Translations under genes and position numbers: made by a program | In this document: positions 1 through 7,676 of the stretch, one piece after another | Position numbering within the stretch: position 1 is the stretch's first letter | How the letters are laid out: every line of letters starts with the position of its first letter | IMG/VR virus record: IMGVR_UViG_3300009149_000094 | Coordinates: 1-41,012 of that record | Length of the DNA stretch: 41,012 nucleotides | Direction: 5' to 3' (one strand) | From: a virus | The notes under the pieces: generated by a model | Told to the model about the DNA's origin: nothing | Seen by the model: the letters and a program-made list of their open reading frames with translations, nothing else | Database searches by the model: none

Positions 1-224
1 CCTAATTTCCAATCACCATTTATGATTAATGCTTTAATCTTATCGTAAATAGCTCCACCATGCTTTGCAACAATGTCTTCAATGTCAAGGCCAATATTAT
101 ATTTAGTTTCGTTATATTCACCGCTATTGATTAAGTCTATTGCAATGTCATTAGGGAATGTAAAATTCGACCAATCTGGTTTAACGTCTTCACCTGTCTT
201 ATTAGTTAAACAAAAGATGCTCAT
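1..224 (-). CDS. Hypothetical protein, 3' end cut by window edge
   Basis: Reading starts at an ATG at 224-222 (MSIFCLTNKTGEDVKPDW...) and stays open to the window edge, giving 74 codons without a stop. A good AGAGGAG ribosome-binding site lies about 8 bases upstream, overlapping the stop of the preceding reading frame. The visible part is acidic and soluble (a DIAIDLINSGEY stretch, then GLDIEDIVAKHGG), with no signal peptide or membrane segment. It follows the fibre-type genes and is probably cotranscribed with them, so a structural or fibre-accessory role is possible, but I do not recognise the family. The C-terminus is not in the window. Confidence 0.6.
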   Translation of the reverse strand, partial: MSIFCLTNKTGEDVKPDWSNFTFPNDIAIDLINSGEYNETKYNIGLDIEDIVAKHGGAIYDKIKALIINGDWKL

Positions 225-226
225 TT

Positions 227-889
227 TTAAATCTCCTCTAATACAAACTGAACTATTATGTTCTTAGCGTTTTCCCATCCATTCTGTTGATGAAATAAGA
301 ACGCATATTGTTTATTTGAACTTAATACGAAGTTCTCTGAACTCGCATCGTAAATATAATTTCTACCTGTCGAATGCTTCTGTGTGATATTGCTACTCTC
401 ACTATCAATTTCAAATTCAAGAGTTCCGTCATCATCAACGTTATAATCGTAGTCGTAACTTTCAGAATACACTTTAATTATTGACTCTAAGTCTCCACCG
501 TTACTATCACCTTCATATTGATTATTAAATGAAACCTTAACAACCTTTAAATCTTGAAAAGGAAGATAAGAACCGCGATCTGTTCTTACTTCATTGATCT
601 CTAAGAATCTCCACCACGTTGAACTGTTATACCCCATCATTAGAACGTAACGTGCTTTAGAACTATTACTTGATCTTAACTTCCAAACAGGAACACCATT
701 TAATGATGTTAAGTCGTATTCGTTACCATCGTTCGGGTAAGCTGGAACATCTGCAATATCAACGAGCTTAGAACTTGCTTTATTTACTTGCGACCAAGTA
801 TGAGTATGATCTTCTGTACTTGAATAGAAAACCCAAACATTTGATTCTGATCTATAACGGCCAGCTTCATCATCATTTTCATCGGCCAA
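227..889 (-). CDS. C-terminal part of a split tail-fibre/collar-type protein
   Basis: The open frame here is in the same frame as the gene ending at 935 and is separated from it only by one TAA (935-937). The frame is open from 934 and begins DLPTASEHDGEVFIV, a segment typical of the start of a repeated domain in phage fibre/collar proteins, so the biological unit probably begins in the upstream gene. The only nominal start downstream of the stop is a TTG at 889; its nearest purine-rich stretch (GGAGAA) is about 13 bases away, too far for a good ribosome-binding site. The body is Ser/Asn/Tyr-rich and beta-like (SSNSSKARYVLMMGYN, WWRFLEINEV). It could be a genuine separate gene, a readthrough extension or the tail of a pseudogene. 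I favour one long fibre protein interrupted by TAA. Confidence 0.55.
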   Translation of the reverse strand: MADENDDEAGRYRSESNVWVFYSSTEDHTHTWSQVNKASSKLVDIADVPAYPNDGNEYDLTSLNGVPVWKLRSSNSSKARYVLMMGYNSSTWWRFLEINEVRTDRGSYLPFQDLKVVKVSFNNQYEGDSNGGDLESIIKVYSESYDYDYNVDDDGTLEFEIDSESSNITQKHSTGRNYIYDASSENFVLSSNKQYAFLFHQQNGWENAKNIIVQFVLEEI

Positions 890-934
890 AACTATAAAGA
901 CTTCTCCATCATGTTCTGACGCTGTTGGAAGATC

Positions 935-937
935 TTA
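935..937 (-). other. In-frame TAA splitting a fibre-type reading frame
   Basis: The frame starting at 1699 meets TAA here after ...GSNFVKYY and stays open to 227 (DLPTASEHDGEV...). The whole span 1699-227 is 491 codons with this single internal stop. TAA, TAG and TGA all end other genes in the window, so this is not a wholesale recoding. Confidence 0.7.
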
Positions 938-1699
938 ATAATATTTTACAAAGTTTGAACCTTCAATATTTGCAATATCATCCATCGTTGCAACTGCATT
1001 GCTTGATGAAGGACTATTTGCGTTGTCGAGAGCATCTTTCTGATCTGTTGTTGGTAATGTTGCGTGAGTATGTCCAGTTTCAGAATATAAAGAATCGCCA
1101 TTAGATTTAGTTAAGAAAGGATTTCCAGAGTTTGGTGTTTCTGCATTAGACATTGCAGATTTTTCGTTTGAGGTGGGATCATTTGCATTATTATGTGTCG
1201 AATAATTAAGACTTAACTGTTCTTCTGGTAACTCTTCTATTTCTGTTTGTTGGAATCTATCGTGGTTAAGTGGATTTGTATTTACCTTAGTTCCCATAGC
1301 ATCTACACACTCACTAGGAACTGGGTGTTGTTGATCCTCTAATTGTCCACTTAAACCTTCAACATTAATTTCATCTTCACCATCTTTAGCATGTGAAGAT
1401 GCGTGTAGTTCTGGTTCGATAACGACTCTATCTCTTCCAATTTCGTCTTTACCTGTTACGTTATCCCAACCAACTAACCAATAAATTTGTTCTGTTACAT
1501 TATCGAAATATTCAGCACCATTTCCAATTGATGCATCTCCATTTGCAATAGCACTTAACAGATTGGAGTTTGTTCTATATCTGTAATAAACAGAAGTATC
1601 CTGTGGAATTTGAAACTCTTCATTTGCAGAAAAGCCCTTTACCCAAGATGTTTCAACATTTGTATTATTTCTAATAAATATTATTCTTACTGTACTCAT
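935..1699 (-). CDS. Tail-fibre/collar-type structural protein, N-terminal part
   Basis: This 254-residue protein starts MSTVRIIFIRNNTNVETSWV and overlaps the previous stop by one base (TAATG). Residues ~95-130 carry a His/Gly/Asp motif (ASSHAKDGEDEINVEGL followed by QLEDQQHP) that is common in phage tail and baseplate-associated proteins. A later GHTHATLPTTDQKDALDNA segment and the Asn/Ser-rich linker also look like fibre shaft or attachment sequence. There is no signal peptide or membrane helix. The frame continues past its TAA into the 227-934 segment, so the mature protein may originally have been about 490 residues. It is placed with other structural genes and is probably expressed late. 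The exact virion location is inferred. Confidence 0.65.
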   Translation of the reverse strand: MSTVRIIFIRNNTNVETSWVKGFSANEEFQIPQDTSVYYRYRTNSNLLSAIANGDASIGNGAEYFDNVTEQIYWLVGWDNVTGKDEIGRDRVVIEPELHASSHAKDGEDEINVEGLSGQLEDQQHPVPSECVDAMGTKVNTNPLNHDRFQQTEIEELPEEQLSLNYSTHNNANDPTSNEKSAMSNAETPNSGNPFLTKSNGDSLYSETGHTHATLPTTDQKDALDNANSPSSSNAVATMDDIANIEGSNFVKYY

Positions 1700-2193
1700 T
1701 ACACTATCCTACTTATCCAAGGAACTAAACATAAGTCTCTACAGTTTTTACCTTGGTCTATATATTTAATTCTCATCCCTGTTCCTGCTGTAAACGTCAA
1801 ATCAATATCTTCAAAATAACCATAATTATTTGTAGAATTTCTAACTTCAAATTTAGTTAAGTAAGTTGTTCCATCTTCTCTATAAATCTCAATATCAAAA
1901 TCTCGATCATTATTATTATTAGCCCAAGTTAATTCATTTAATTTTGTGTTAACTGGAAAGATAATTGGGACATCTGGCGTTAGATTAGAATAAGAAACCC
2001 AATCATTATTTGAAACTGTTCCGTTATATATCAAAGGTAATCCTGCTCTTGGAAAACCTTCTGCGTTTTGTTTTGCGTATTCGATTGCAGATTGCACCTC
2101 TTCAATAGTTGAAGGGAAGTCATTGAGCGATGTATCGAACATAACTGTCCGTGCAATCTGAAACTTTTTTCGAATGATCTTCAATAAACTCAT
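1699..2193 (-). CDS. Hypothetical virion-associated protein
   Basis: 164 residues, starting MSLLKIIRKKFQIARTVMF. The start codon overlaps the stop of the upstream gene (ATGA, 2190-2193), indicating translational coupling. The N-terminus is basic and helical; the rest is Asn- and aromatic-rich with beta-like stretches (PVNTKLNELTWANNN, FDIEIYREDGTTYLTKFEV), in the style of small phage structural or adsorption-apparatus proteins. I do not recognise a named family. The context between a short beta-rich protein and a fibre-type gene suggests a part of the collar or tail-fibre attachment, but that is inference only. Confidence 0.55.
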   Translation of the reverse strand: MSLLKIIRKKFQIARTVMFDTSLNDFPSTIEEVQSAIEYAKQNAEGFPRAGLPLIYNGTVSNNDWVSYSNLTPDVPIIFPVNTKLNELTWANNNNDRDFDIEIYREDGTTYLTKFEVRNSTNNYGYFEDIDLTFTAGTGMRIKYIDQGKNCRDLCLVPWISRIV

Positions 2194-2534
2194 TCACCAC
2201 CTACTAAGATCATTTCGTAATTTGTTCCAGCATTATTTGAAACTATTTTTACGTTACCAACCTCAACAAGGCCACTTACTTCTATAGAATCACCTATAAT
2301 AACTGTTTCGCCATTTGTTAGAGGATCTGATCCATCAAAGGTTACATAAATAACATCTTCAAAACTATTCTTACGTATTCCTAGCACTGGATTATGTATT
2401 GAAACAGCAGTACAGTTTTCACCATCTGTTCTGTCGATAGTTAAGACACTTGTCCCTACAACTCCATTTTTATGTTCCGGAGAAGACTGAATATTATCTT
2501 GAATCTCTACATCAAAATCATTAAATTCTGCCAT
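2190..2534 (-). CDS. Hypothetical small beta-rich structural protein
   Basis: 114 residues (MAEFNDFDVEIQDNIQSSPE...). The composition suggests an all-beta fold (SVLTIDRTDGENCTAVSIHN, NSFEDVIYVTFDGSDPL, GDSIEVSGLVEVGNVKIV). Its stop overlaps the start of the next gene by four bases, and the preceding gene ends two bases upstream of its ATG region, so it sits in one tight transcription unit with them. No catalytic motif, signal peptide or membrane helix is visible. A short decoration, collar or fibre-base protein fits the neighbourhood, but I cannot name it. Confidence 0.55.
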   Translation of the reverse strand: MAEFNDFDVEIQDNIQSSPEHKNGVVGTSVLTIDRTDGENCTAVSIHNPVLGIRKNSFEDVIYVTFDGSDPLTNGETVIIGDSIEVSGLVEVGNVKIVSNNAGTNYEMILVGGE

Positions 2535-2536
2535 AA

Positions 2537-2899
2537 TTACTTCCAGGAAATCTTTTCTGTTTCGTTATTTCTATGTTCTTTAGATAGTTCTATTATCTTA
2601 TCTAAAAACATATCATCTATTTTAACTTCTATTGTTGTTCCAAATTCACATAATTTGCCTTTATATGATTTATCTGGCTTCTTACCCTCTTCTGTCATAT
2701 TCTTAAACGACTCAGATAGCATCATAATCATAGATGGTCTTATAACAACTTTAATCTTTTTTTTACTATCTTCAAATGTCCCAATAAAAAAAGAATCACT
2801 TTTATTTTCTGATAGTTTTCTATGAGCTTTTATCCAATTTATTTTCTTATAAAACCTTTTAAAGCCTGCAAGATTAAGTTTTCCATCATTTATTAGCAT
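2537..2899 (-). CDS. Hypothetical basic protein
   Basis: 120 residues, lysine-rich (MLINDGKLNLAGFKRFYKKI...). An AAGGA ribosome-binding site sits 7 bases before the ATG. It is the first gene after the terminator at 2937-2968 and follows a TATAAT box at 2917-2922, so it may head its own transcription unit. The sequence mixes amphipathic helices and short strands (IKVVIRPSMIMMLSES) and has no motif I recognise. Its composition differs from the neutral, beta-rich neighbours, which suggests a regulatory or accessory rather than structural role; this is only a compositional inference. Confidence 0.5.
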   Translation of the reverse strand: MLINDGKLNLAGFKRFYKKINWIKAHRKLSENKSDSFFIGTFEDSKKKIKVVIRPSMIMMLSESFKNMTEEGKKPDKSYKGKLCEFGTTIEVKIDDMFLDKIIELSKEHRNNETEKISWK

Positions 2900-2916
2900 A
2901 TAGTAATCCTTAGATA

Positions 2917-2924
2917 ATTATACC
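2917..2924 (-). promoter_or_regulatory. GGTATAAT motif, possible -10 box for the 2899 gene
   Basis: Minus-strand GGTATAAT 18 bases before the ATG at 2899. A TTGCCT lies 19 bases upstream, inside the terminator stem, which is a poor -35 match. It belongs to a recurrent (A/G)GTATAAT set in this window. Confidence 0.4.
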
Positions 2925-2936
2925 TTATTTTGATAT

Positions 2937-2968
2937 AAAAAAGGCAAGCTATAGTGCTTGCCTTTTTA
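2937..2968 (-). terminator. Intrinsic terminator, possibly bidirectional
   Basis: Perfect 9-bp stem (2941-2949 AAGGCAAGC with 2956-2964 GCTTGCCTT) and a 6-base loop. On the minus strand the stem is followed by TTTT, and the plus strand also has a T run. It lies directly after the stop of the repeat-containing gene at 3001 and should end that transcript. Confidence 0.85.
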
Positions 2969-3000
2969 ATCATTATACTAATAAGAGTTAGAATTACTTA

Positions 3001-4104
3001 TTATACAGTTCTGATGTGCATACTTCCTGAACCATTAGCATCACCATGAGTAGAACTTCTCTTTTTAATTTGAAGTTTAATCTCAAGGTTTGCTGAACCA
3101 GGAATCTCAATTCTGGCACCGTCTGACCAAGACTCACTTGTTCCAGGTACAGCAGAAGAGTTGATGTCTGTCTTATAAACAATAATATCAGATGTATCAT
3201 CTGTCACGATTCTCATCTGAGCATTTTTGTCACATGTCCACTGATAACCATAAAGATAAGCTGTTCCAGAAGTATGAGAATATGATGCAACTGTTACCCA
3301 TGGAGTAGCTAATGCTGTAATAGTCTCAAGTCCGTCACCTGCTGCCGCAAGAGCATCTGTAACAGTATATTGCTCAGCTCCAACTGGAGTTTGAACTGCA
3401 GAAGTTACAAGACGACCTTCACTATCAACTTGTAGTGGAGCATAATCGCCATCAGCACTAACTAGTGAACCACCTGCGTCATTTCTAACTGCAAGAGGCA
3501 TTGTACCAGAGTCACCAGAAACGTGAGCTGTATCTTCTACGTGAGTAAGGTTATCTATGTCTGTTTCTATGTTACCTATGCTTGTATCGATACTACCAGT
3601 ATCAACCTTGATGCTATCTAATACAGTATCTATCTCTGTAAGTTTAACAAGAGCATCTGTATCATGAACATAAAGTTCACCATTTACATTAATGAATAAT
3701 GAAGCATAGTCACCATCAGCACTAGTATTAGCATTAGTTGGTCTTGTATCTGATCTTACACCAAGAGTATAAGAACCAATATCACCACTAGCGTGTGCTG
3801 AGTCTTCAGCTTTATCAGCACCAGAAGCAATTGATACTTCCGCATCAACTCTTAAACGACCATTAGCATCAACTTGCAATGGAGAGTAATCTCCATCCGT
3901 ACTAACTAATGAACCAGCTGCATCATTTCTTACAGCAAATACTGATATACCAGCATCTCCACTGACATGTGCTGAATCTTCAAGGTAACGACCAGATATA
4001 ATCAGTCTACCTAAACTATCTAACTGTAATTCGCTAAGCTGTGTATCTGTTAGTGTTGGTAATGACGCATTATAAATACCTACCAATAATCCAAAATCTT
4101 CCAT
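3001..4104 (-). CDS. Repeat-containing virion structural protein
   Basis: 367 residues. Three imperfect repeats of about 45 residues occupy roughly 42-86, 100-146 and 190-233; each runs ED(S/T)AH-SGD-G, then a (A/G)VR-D segment, then DGDY--L-V--GRL. A further half-repeat is at 26-38. Similar repeats are common in phage structural proteins. Between repeats 2 and 3 is an Asp/Ile-rich helical spacer (TEIDTVLDSIKVDTGSIDT), probably a short trimeric coiled coil. The C-terminal ~100 residues look like a beta-sandwich ending in SGSMHIRTV. It has no signal peptide, is followed at once by a strong terminator, and is separated by 20 bases from the upstream gene. A fibre, collar or surface protein is likely; the exact place in the virion is unknown. 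Confidence 0.75.
   Translation of the reverse strand: MEDFGLLVGIYNASLPTLTDTQLSELQLDSLGRLIISGRYLEDSAHVSGDAGISVFAVRNDAAGSLVSTDGDYSPLQVDANGRLRVDAEVSIASGADKAEDSAHASGDIGSYTLGVRSDTRPTNANTSADGDYASLFINVNGELYVHDTDALVKLTEIDTVLDSIKVDTGSIDTSIGNIETDIDNLTHVEDTAHVSGDSGTMPLAVRNDAGGSLVSADGDYAPLQVDSEGRLVTSAVQTPVGAEQYTVTDALAAAGDGLETITALATPWVTVASYSHTSGTAYLYGYQWTCDKNAQMRIVTDDTSDIIVYKTDINSSAVPGTSESWSDGARIEIPGSANLEIKLQIKKRSSTHGDANGSGSMHIRTV
3406..3981 (-). repeat. Three imperfect ~45-residue protein-coding repeats
   Basis: Units at about 3847-3981, 3667-3807 and 3406-3537 encode the recurring EDSAHVSGD ... DGDYSPLQVDANGRL pattern. They have diverged at DNA level but keep the glycine, aspartate and tyrosine positions. 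Confidence 0.75.
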
Positions 4105-4124
4105 ATAACCCTCCGTTAATGAAC

Positions 4125-4460
4125 TTAATCTTCCTTAATAAAGTCTTCATAATCCGGACAAATATCTCTGTTAATTTCTCTTATCTTTTCAATGATAACA
4201 AGAAGATCAACATTATATTTATCGTGAAGAAACTTTTCCCATTCTTTGGTTTTATCTTGATTCTCTTTTAGCTTATTTACAGCCTCTTGTTGGTCTTTAG
4301 TTCCACCAATAATCTGCTTTATTCTGCTATTAGTTTCATCTTTTAGTTGTTTAGTTAACTCGAATACTTCTTTGATACCTTTTGTCGGCTTGTATTCTTC
4401 AAGTACTCCAACCTGTAATGTTAACTCTAATGTTTTAGAGTTGATAGTAAGTAAAGCCAC
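4125..4460 (-). CDS. Hypothetical small coiled-coil protein
   Basis: 111 residues from a GTG start at 4460-4458 with AGGAG about 7 bases upstream. The N-terminus is a short beta strand pair (MALLTINSKTLELTLQVGV), followed by a long charged helical region (residues ~35-75, rich in K, E, Q) and an acidic end. This layout is like that of small phage assembly chaperones or tail-assembly proteins, but there is no sequence motif to prove it. It is the immediate upstream partner of the repeat-containing structural protein, so a chaperone or scaffold for that protein is a reasonable guess. Confidence 0.5.
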   Translation of the reverse strand: MALLTINSKTLELTLQVGVLEEYKPTKGIKEVFELTKQLKDETNSRIKQIIGGTKDQQEAVNKLKENQDKTKEWEKFLHDKYNVDLLVIIEKIREINRDICPDYEDFIKED

Positions 4461-4495
4461 TTTATTTCTCCTTTATATTGTATCATGCAATGTCA

Positions 4496-5275
4496 CTAAG
4501 ACTTGATGAATCCTTCCAATCTTATGAATGTTTTTGCTGATGCAGTAAGTAAATTAGACCTATATCTTTCTGCTTGAAATGTAATAACTACGACACCATT
4601 GTTATTAAAAACTTCTGCCTGTTCTAACTTTATATCACATATACCATGCATCGGTGACGTGCGACCAACTGCAAATAAATTTGCATCACCTATTGAGGTT
4701 CTATACATTCGCCATGTGCCAAATGTTTTTGCATCACCTAATAACCGAAACATTCTAGAGTCATTTGAGGATGCTGTAAATATGCCAACTGTTGTTTCAG
4801 AAGTATCTGTAAAAGTAGCATGCTCTGTATATATTACAGGAGTACTACCATCTGTATAGTAAACAGGTAGAGGATTAGCATCTGAAACTCTTTCTCCATA
4901 TTTGTCTACTAATACTACTCTTCTAGCTACTACTGGCTCTTCTTCGTATGTATGTCTTTCTATCTCTTGTTCTGGAACTGGTGGTCTCTTCTGCTCTCTA
5001 GCAAACATAACAGCGTTGTCTGCTGCTGTGTAAGCAGATACATCTGACCTACTGTGTATTGGATCATCTGGATTACCAAGGAATATAGTATCTTGTTTTA
5101 GTATTCTCTTTACTTGAAACTGAGCATACCCTACAGTATCAGAGGATAGGGTGACGATCTGACCAACTCTAAATAAGCTGGTATCGCTTACCTTTATCTC
5201 ACCTCTTGTACCACCATTTGCTAACAGTGATTGTTGTGAGACTGCGAGTATTCGCTTCTCTGTTATCTTTTGCAT
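4496..5275 (-). CDS. Conserved-type virion structural protein
   Basis: 259 residues, beginning MQKITEKRILAVSQQSLL. The N-terminal third is a small beta domain (VSDTSLFRVGQIVTLSSDT, QVKRILKQDTIFLGN). A Pro-rich linker, RPPVPEQEIERHTYEEEPVV followed by ARRVVLVDKYGE, at about 106-136 resembles a segment I associate with phage neck or tail structural proteins. The C-terminal half is a beta-sandwich-like region (ATFTDTSETTVGIFTASSND). There is no membrane or signal segment. It lies between small neck-region genes and the repeat protein and probably contributes to the neck, collar or adsorption apparatus. The start site has only a weak AGG. Confidence 0.6.
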   Translation of the reverse strand: MQKITEKRILAVSQQSLLANGGTRGEIKVSDTSLFRVGQIVTLSSDTVGYAQFQVKRILKQDTIFLGNPDDPIHSRSDVSAYTAADNAVMFAREQKRPPVPEQEIERHTYEEEPVVARRVVLVDKYGERVSDANPLPVYYTDGSTPVIYTEHATFTDTSETTVGIFTASSNDSRMFRLLGDAKTFGTWRMYRTSIGDANLFAVGRTSPMHGICDIKLEQAEVFNNNGVVVITFQAERYRSNLLTASAKTFIRLEGFIKS

Positions 5276-5296
5276 GACCTAAACCTATTCCATAAG

Positions 5297-5315
5297 GCTA
5301 CACCCTGTGTGTAGC
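5297..5315 (-). promoter_or_regulatory. Small stem-loop in the leader of the 5275 gene
   Basis: 7-bp stem GCTACAC/GTGTAGC around a 5-base loop in the 52-base gap between two genes. It has no T run on the minus side, so it is probably not a terminator. A leader hairpin or processing site is possible. Confidence 0.3.
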
Positions 5316-5327
5316 TATTATTTAATA

Positions 5328-5582
5328 TTAATCTTTACCTACTGACCTATTAGCTTCGTTTCTTAACTCTCCAGGCGATCTTAATGTCCTTAAGTGAGCA
5401 AGTAACTGCTTCTTCTCTTCATCAGTTAGGGCACTCATCTCATTGCCAAAAGTACTATTCTCTTCAGATATATCGTGTGCTGAATCTTTTGGTGACTTAG
5501 GTAAATGTGGCTTGTTATCTTTCTTAAGATTACATTTATCCATTTCCCACTGACCATTCTTATAAAATTTCAATGCAGACAT
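5328..5582 (-). CDS. Hypothetical small hydrophilic protein
   Basis: 84 residues (MSALKFYKNGQWEMDKCNLK...). The central part is Lys/Pro/Asp/Ser-rich and probably disordered (HLPKSPKDSAHDISEEN); the C-terminal part (ALTDEEKKQLLAHLRTLRSP) forms an amphipathic helix. It starts 9 bases after the stop of the large acidic DUF5661-like protein, with an AGGAGA ribosome-binding site. No known family is recognised. Context suggests a virion or assembly cofactor. Confidence 0.5.
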   Translation of the reverse strand: MSALKFYKNGQWEMDKCNLKKDNKPHLPKSPKDSAHDISEENSTFGNEMSALTDEEKKQLLAHLRTLRSPGELRNEANRSVGKD

Positions 5583-5591
5583 AATTATCTC

Positions 5592-6830
5592 CTAATTTAC
5601 TACATTATCAACAAGTTTTCTTTCATGCTTATTGCTCTTATCATCTTTCTTATCTTCTCTCTTTACCTTAGCATCTTTATCTTTATGCTTTAATTTTTGC
5701 TCAAGTTCTTTTTCTTTATATTTAAGTTCAAGTTCTCTAGCACGGCGAGCCATATTATAGTCTAACTCTTTCATTCTTCGCTCGTGCTCTATCTCTATAT
5801 CATTTAACTTACCAACACGATCAATATCAATACTATTAATATTCTCAACATGTTCAGTTTCTGCACCAGATTTGGCTTGTCCCATTGCCATCTCTTGCTG
5901 CTTGATAGCAAGCTCATGCTCGTGCATCTCTTGTTTTCTCTCATCTTCAGGATCATGGTGTACAGTGTGTCCGTGTATGACATGAGCTATCTCTGTTGAA
6001 GAATATCCCATCTCTGTCATTAGTTTCTCAATTTCTTCAGGTAGTAGTTTTTCAATCTCTTCTTCGCCACCTGCCTCTTGAATCACATCTGCAGGAATAT
6101 CTTCTTCTGACTCTGTAGCAGTGTCGGGCTCATCTGAACCTCCCTCTTCCGAGTCTTCTGTATCAACTGGCTCCTCTCCTTCTTCAGTTCCCTCAAGAAT
6201 TCCATCGCCATCAGTATCTTCCATTTCTTCTTTACTACCAATTGAACCTAAGAGGCCTTGTATTTCATCTTCCGAAAGCTGTTCATCATCTTGCCCTTCT
6301 GGTTGTCCTTCTTCACCTTGAGTAGGTTCTTCACCATCTTCTTCAGTCTCTTTCTCATCTTTATCTCCTTCAATATCTATATCCATGAAAGCATCTTCGT
6401 GCTTTAAGTCTTTCTTAATAAGTTCCCACCTCTCTAAGATAGACTTACTCATCTTTTTCTTGTCTTTGTCAGCATCTTCTTCCATGTCATTTAAGCGAGT
6501 ATAGTAATCTGGAAATTCTTTAAGATGATCCATAGCTATCTCTCTAGCTATACCTTTATCTTTAGTGTGCTCCATTTCAACTTTGATACCCATCTCTAAT
6601 TGTTTCTTATCAAAATCAGATGGCTTATCATTGTCAGCTAGACCACCGTTTATCTTATCTTCTTTCTTAAGTTTTTTCTTTCTATACTCTTCAGTCTGAG
6701 CATCTTGATAGTTAGACTGTGCAGCATCAACAGGGTATTCCTTTGATGGCTTATTGAGGGGTTCTTTACCCTCTTCAATCTCTTGTTTACCATCTGTAGT
6801 AACTTCAATAAACTTATCTTGCTTTTTCAT
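5592..6830 (-). CDS. DUF5661-like acidic phage protein
   Basis: 412 residues. The N-terminal third, about 58-115, has the pattern GGLADNDKPSDFDKKQLEMG, then VEMEHTKDKGIAREIAMDHL, then PDYYTRL, which I recognise as the DUF5661 type seen in many large phages. Residues ~150-270 are extremely acidic and include a DTDGDGILEGTEEG segment that looks like a calcium-binding loop. The C-terminal ~120 residues form a long charged coiled coil (RRMKELDYNMARRARELELK) ending in a basic tail. The function of the domain is not known to me. It lies directly after the connector-like gene, with a CGGAGA ribosome-binding site before the ATG. The strong charge separation suggests an assembly or internal head/neck protein. 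Confidence 0.7.
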   Translation of the reverse strand: MKKQDKFIEVTTDGKQEIEEGKEPLNKPSKEYPVDAAQSNYQDAQTEEYRKKKLKKEDKINGGLADNDKPSDFDKKQLEMGIKVEMEHTKDKGIAREIAMDHLKEFPDYYTRLNDMEEDADKDKKKMSKSILERWELIKKDLKHEDAFMDIDIEGDKDEKETEEDGEEPTQGEEGQPEGQDDEQLSEDEIQGLLGSIGSKEEMEDTDGDGILEGTEEGEEPVDTEDSEEGGSDEPDTATESEEDIPADVIQEAGGEEEIEKLLPEEIEKLMTEMGYSSTEIAHVIHGHTVHHDPEDERKQEMHEHELAIKQQEMAMGQAKSGAETEHVENINSIDIDRVGKLNDIEIEHERRMKELDYNMARRARELELKYKEKELEQKLKHKDKDAKVKREDKKDDKSNKHERKLVDNVVN

Positions 6831-6841
6831 ACATTCTCCGA

Positions 6842-7675
6842 TTAAACATAATCAATTAAGAAAGCACGCTGATAGTATCCTTTAATTGCCTTCTTCTGTT
6901 CATCTATTATCTTGCCAAGATCATCTAATCTCTTGCTAAGATATTGTGGTCCCATAGTAGATGTACTCTGTGACACACCATCTATTGATACACCGACTGA
7001 ATTATATGGAAAGATAACTGGACCTAAGATTGATAGCATTTGATATGCTGCTATATTCTCAATCAAGCTTACAATACCAGAAGGAATCTTATCTTTATCA
7101 AAGCCAGATGTATATGTTACTCTAATACCACCTGGAAAGTCTCTCACACCCATAGCTCTCATTGCATGGAATTGTGAACCAGAGAATGCCGACAGTAAAA
7201 AACCAGAGAATGTCTGACCAAAGGCAGGGACAAGTTGTATCGCACCCTCTTGAGGCATGACATGTATAAATTCTACAGGAAAGTCAACTATCCTTGTGTC
7301 ATTTACGTTACTAAAGCTCAACTCTAGCGCCTCAACATTAAGTACGTTCGGATGATTAAGTTTTATATATGCATAGTTTTGCACAAACATCTCTTTAACA
7401 TAATCATGTTTTTCTCTAAACTTAACTGGTGTTATATATAAATCAAGTTCATGTTCTACAGATGATATAGCTGCATTTATATAATGCTGTATTGTATCAT
7501 CAGTTATTTCTTCTTGACTCATTGCTGAGCGAAGAGGAATACCGAATAAGACTCTTTGTCTCATTGTTGTTGGAATGGGCATAGGTTCATATCTAACAGT
7601 TGGCTCAGTGATCTCATCTTGATCTATATTCCAAGAAGGAAATGGCTCTATCTGCGGTGTTTTTCTTAAGCTCAT
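6842..7675 (-). CDS. Head-tail connector/neck-type structural protein
   Basis: 277 residues from the ATG at 7675, chosen because AAGGGAAG lies 4 bases upstream; a longer frame from a TTG at 7699 would overlap the previous gene and has no such site. The protein has a helical N-terminal part (TTMRQRVLFGIPLRSAMSQEEI), a beta segment, and then GVRDFPGGIRVTYTSGFDKD and IAAYQMLSILGPVIFPYNSV, followed by a VSIDGVSQSTSTMGPQYLSK stretch and a C-terminal helix. This pattern is widespread in large phages near the portal and capsid genes. A role as head-completion or neck protein is inferred from that and from its neighbours. No enzyme motif is present. Confidence 0.65.
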   Translation of the reverse strand: MSLRKTPQIEPFPSWNIDQDEITEPTVRYEPMPIPTTMRQRVLFGIPLRSAMSQEEITDDTIQHYINAAISSVEHELDLYITPVKFREKHDYVKEMFVQNYAYIKLNHPNVLNVEALELSFSNVNDTRIVDFPVEFIHVMPQEGAIQLVPAFGQTFSGFLLSAFSGSQFHAMRAMGVRDFPGGIRVTYTSGFDKDKIPSGIVSLIENIAAYQMLSILGPVIFPYNSVGVSIDGVSQSTSTMGPQYLSKRLDDLGKIIDEQKKAIKGYYQRAFLIDYV

Positions 7676-7676
7676 A

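Noticed and set aside
935-937. Whole-phage reassignment of TAA to an amino acid
   Set aside because: TAA ends many clear full-length genes here (e.g. the chaperonin and the repeat protein) at expected family lengths.
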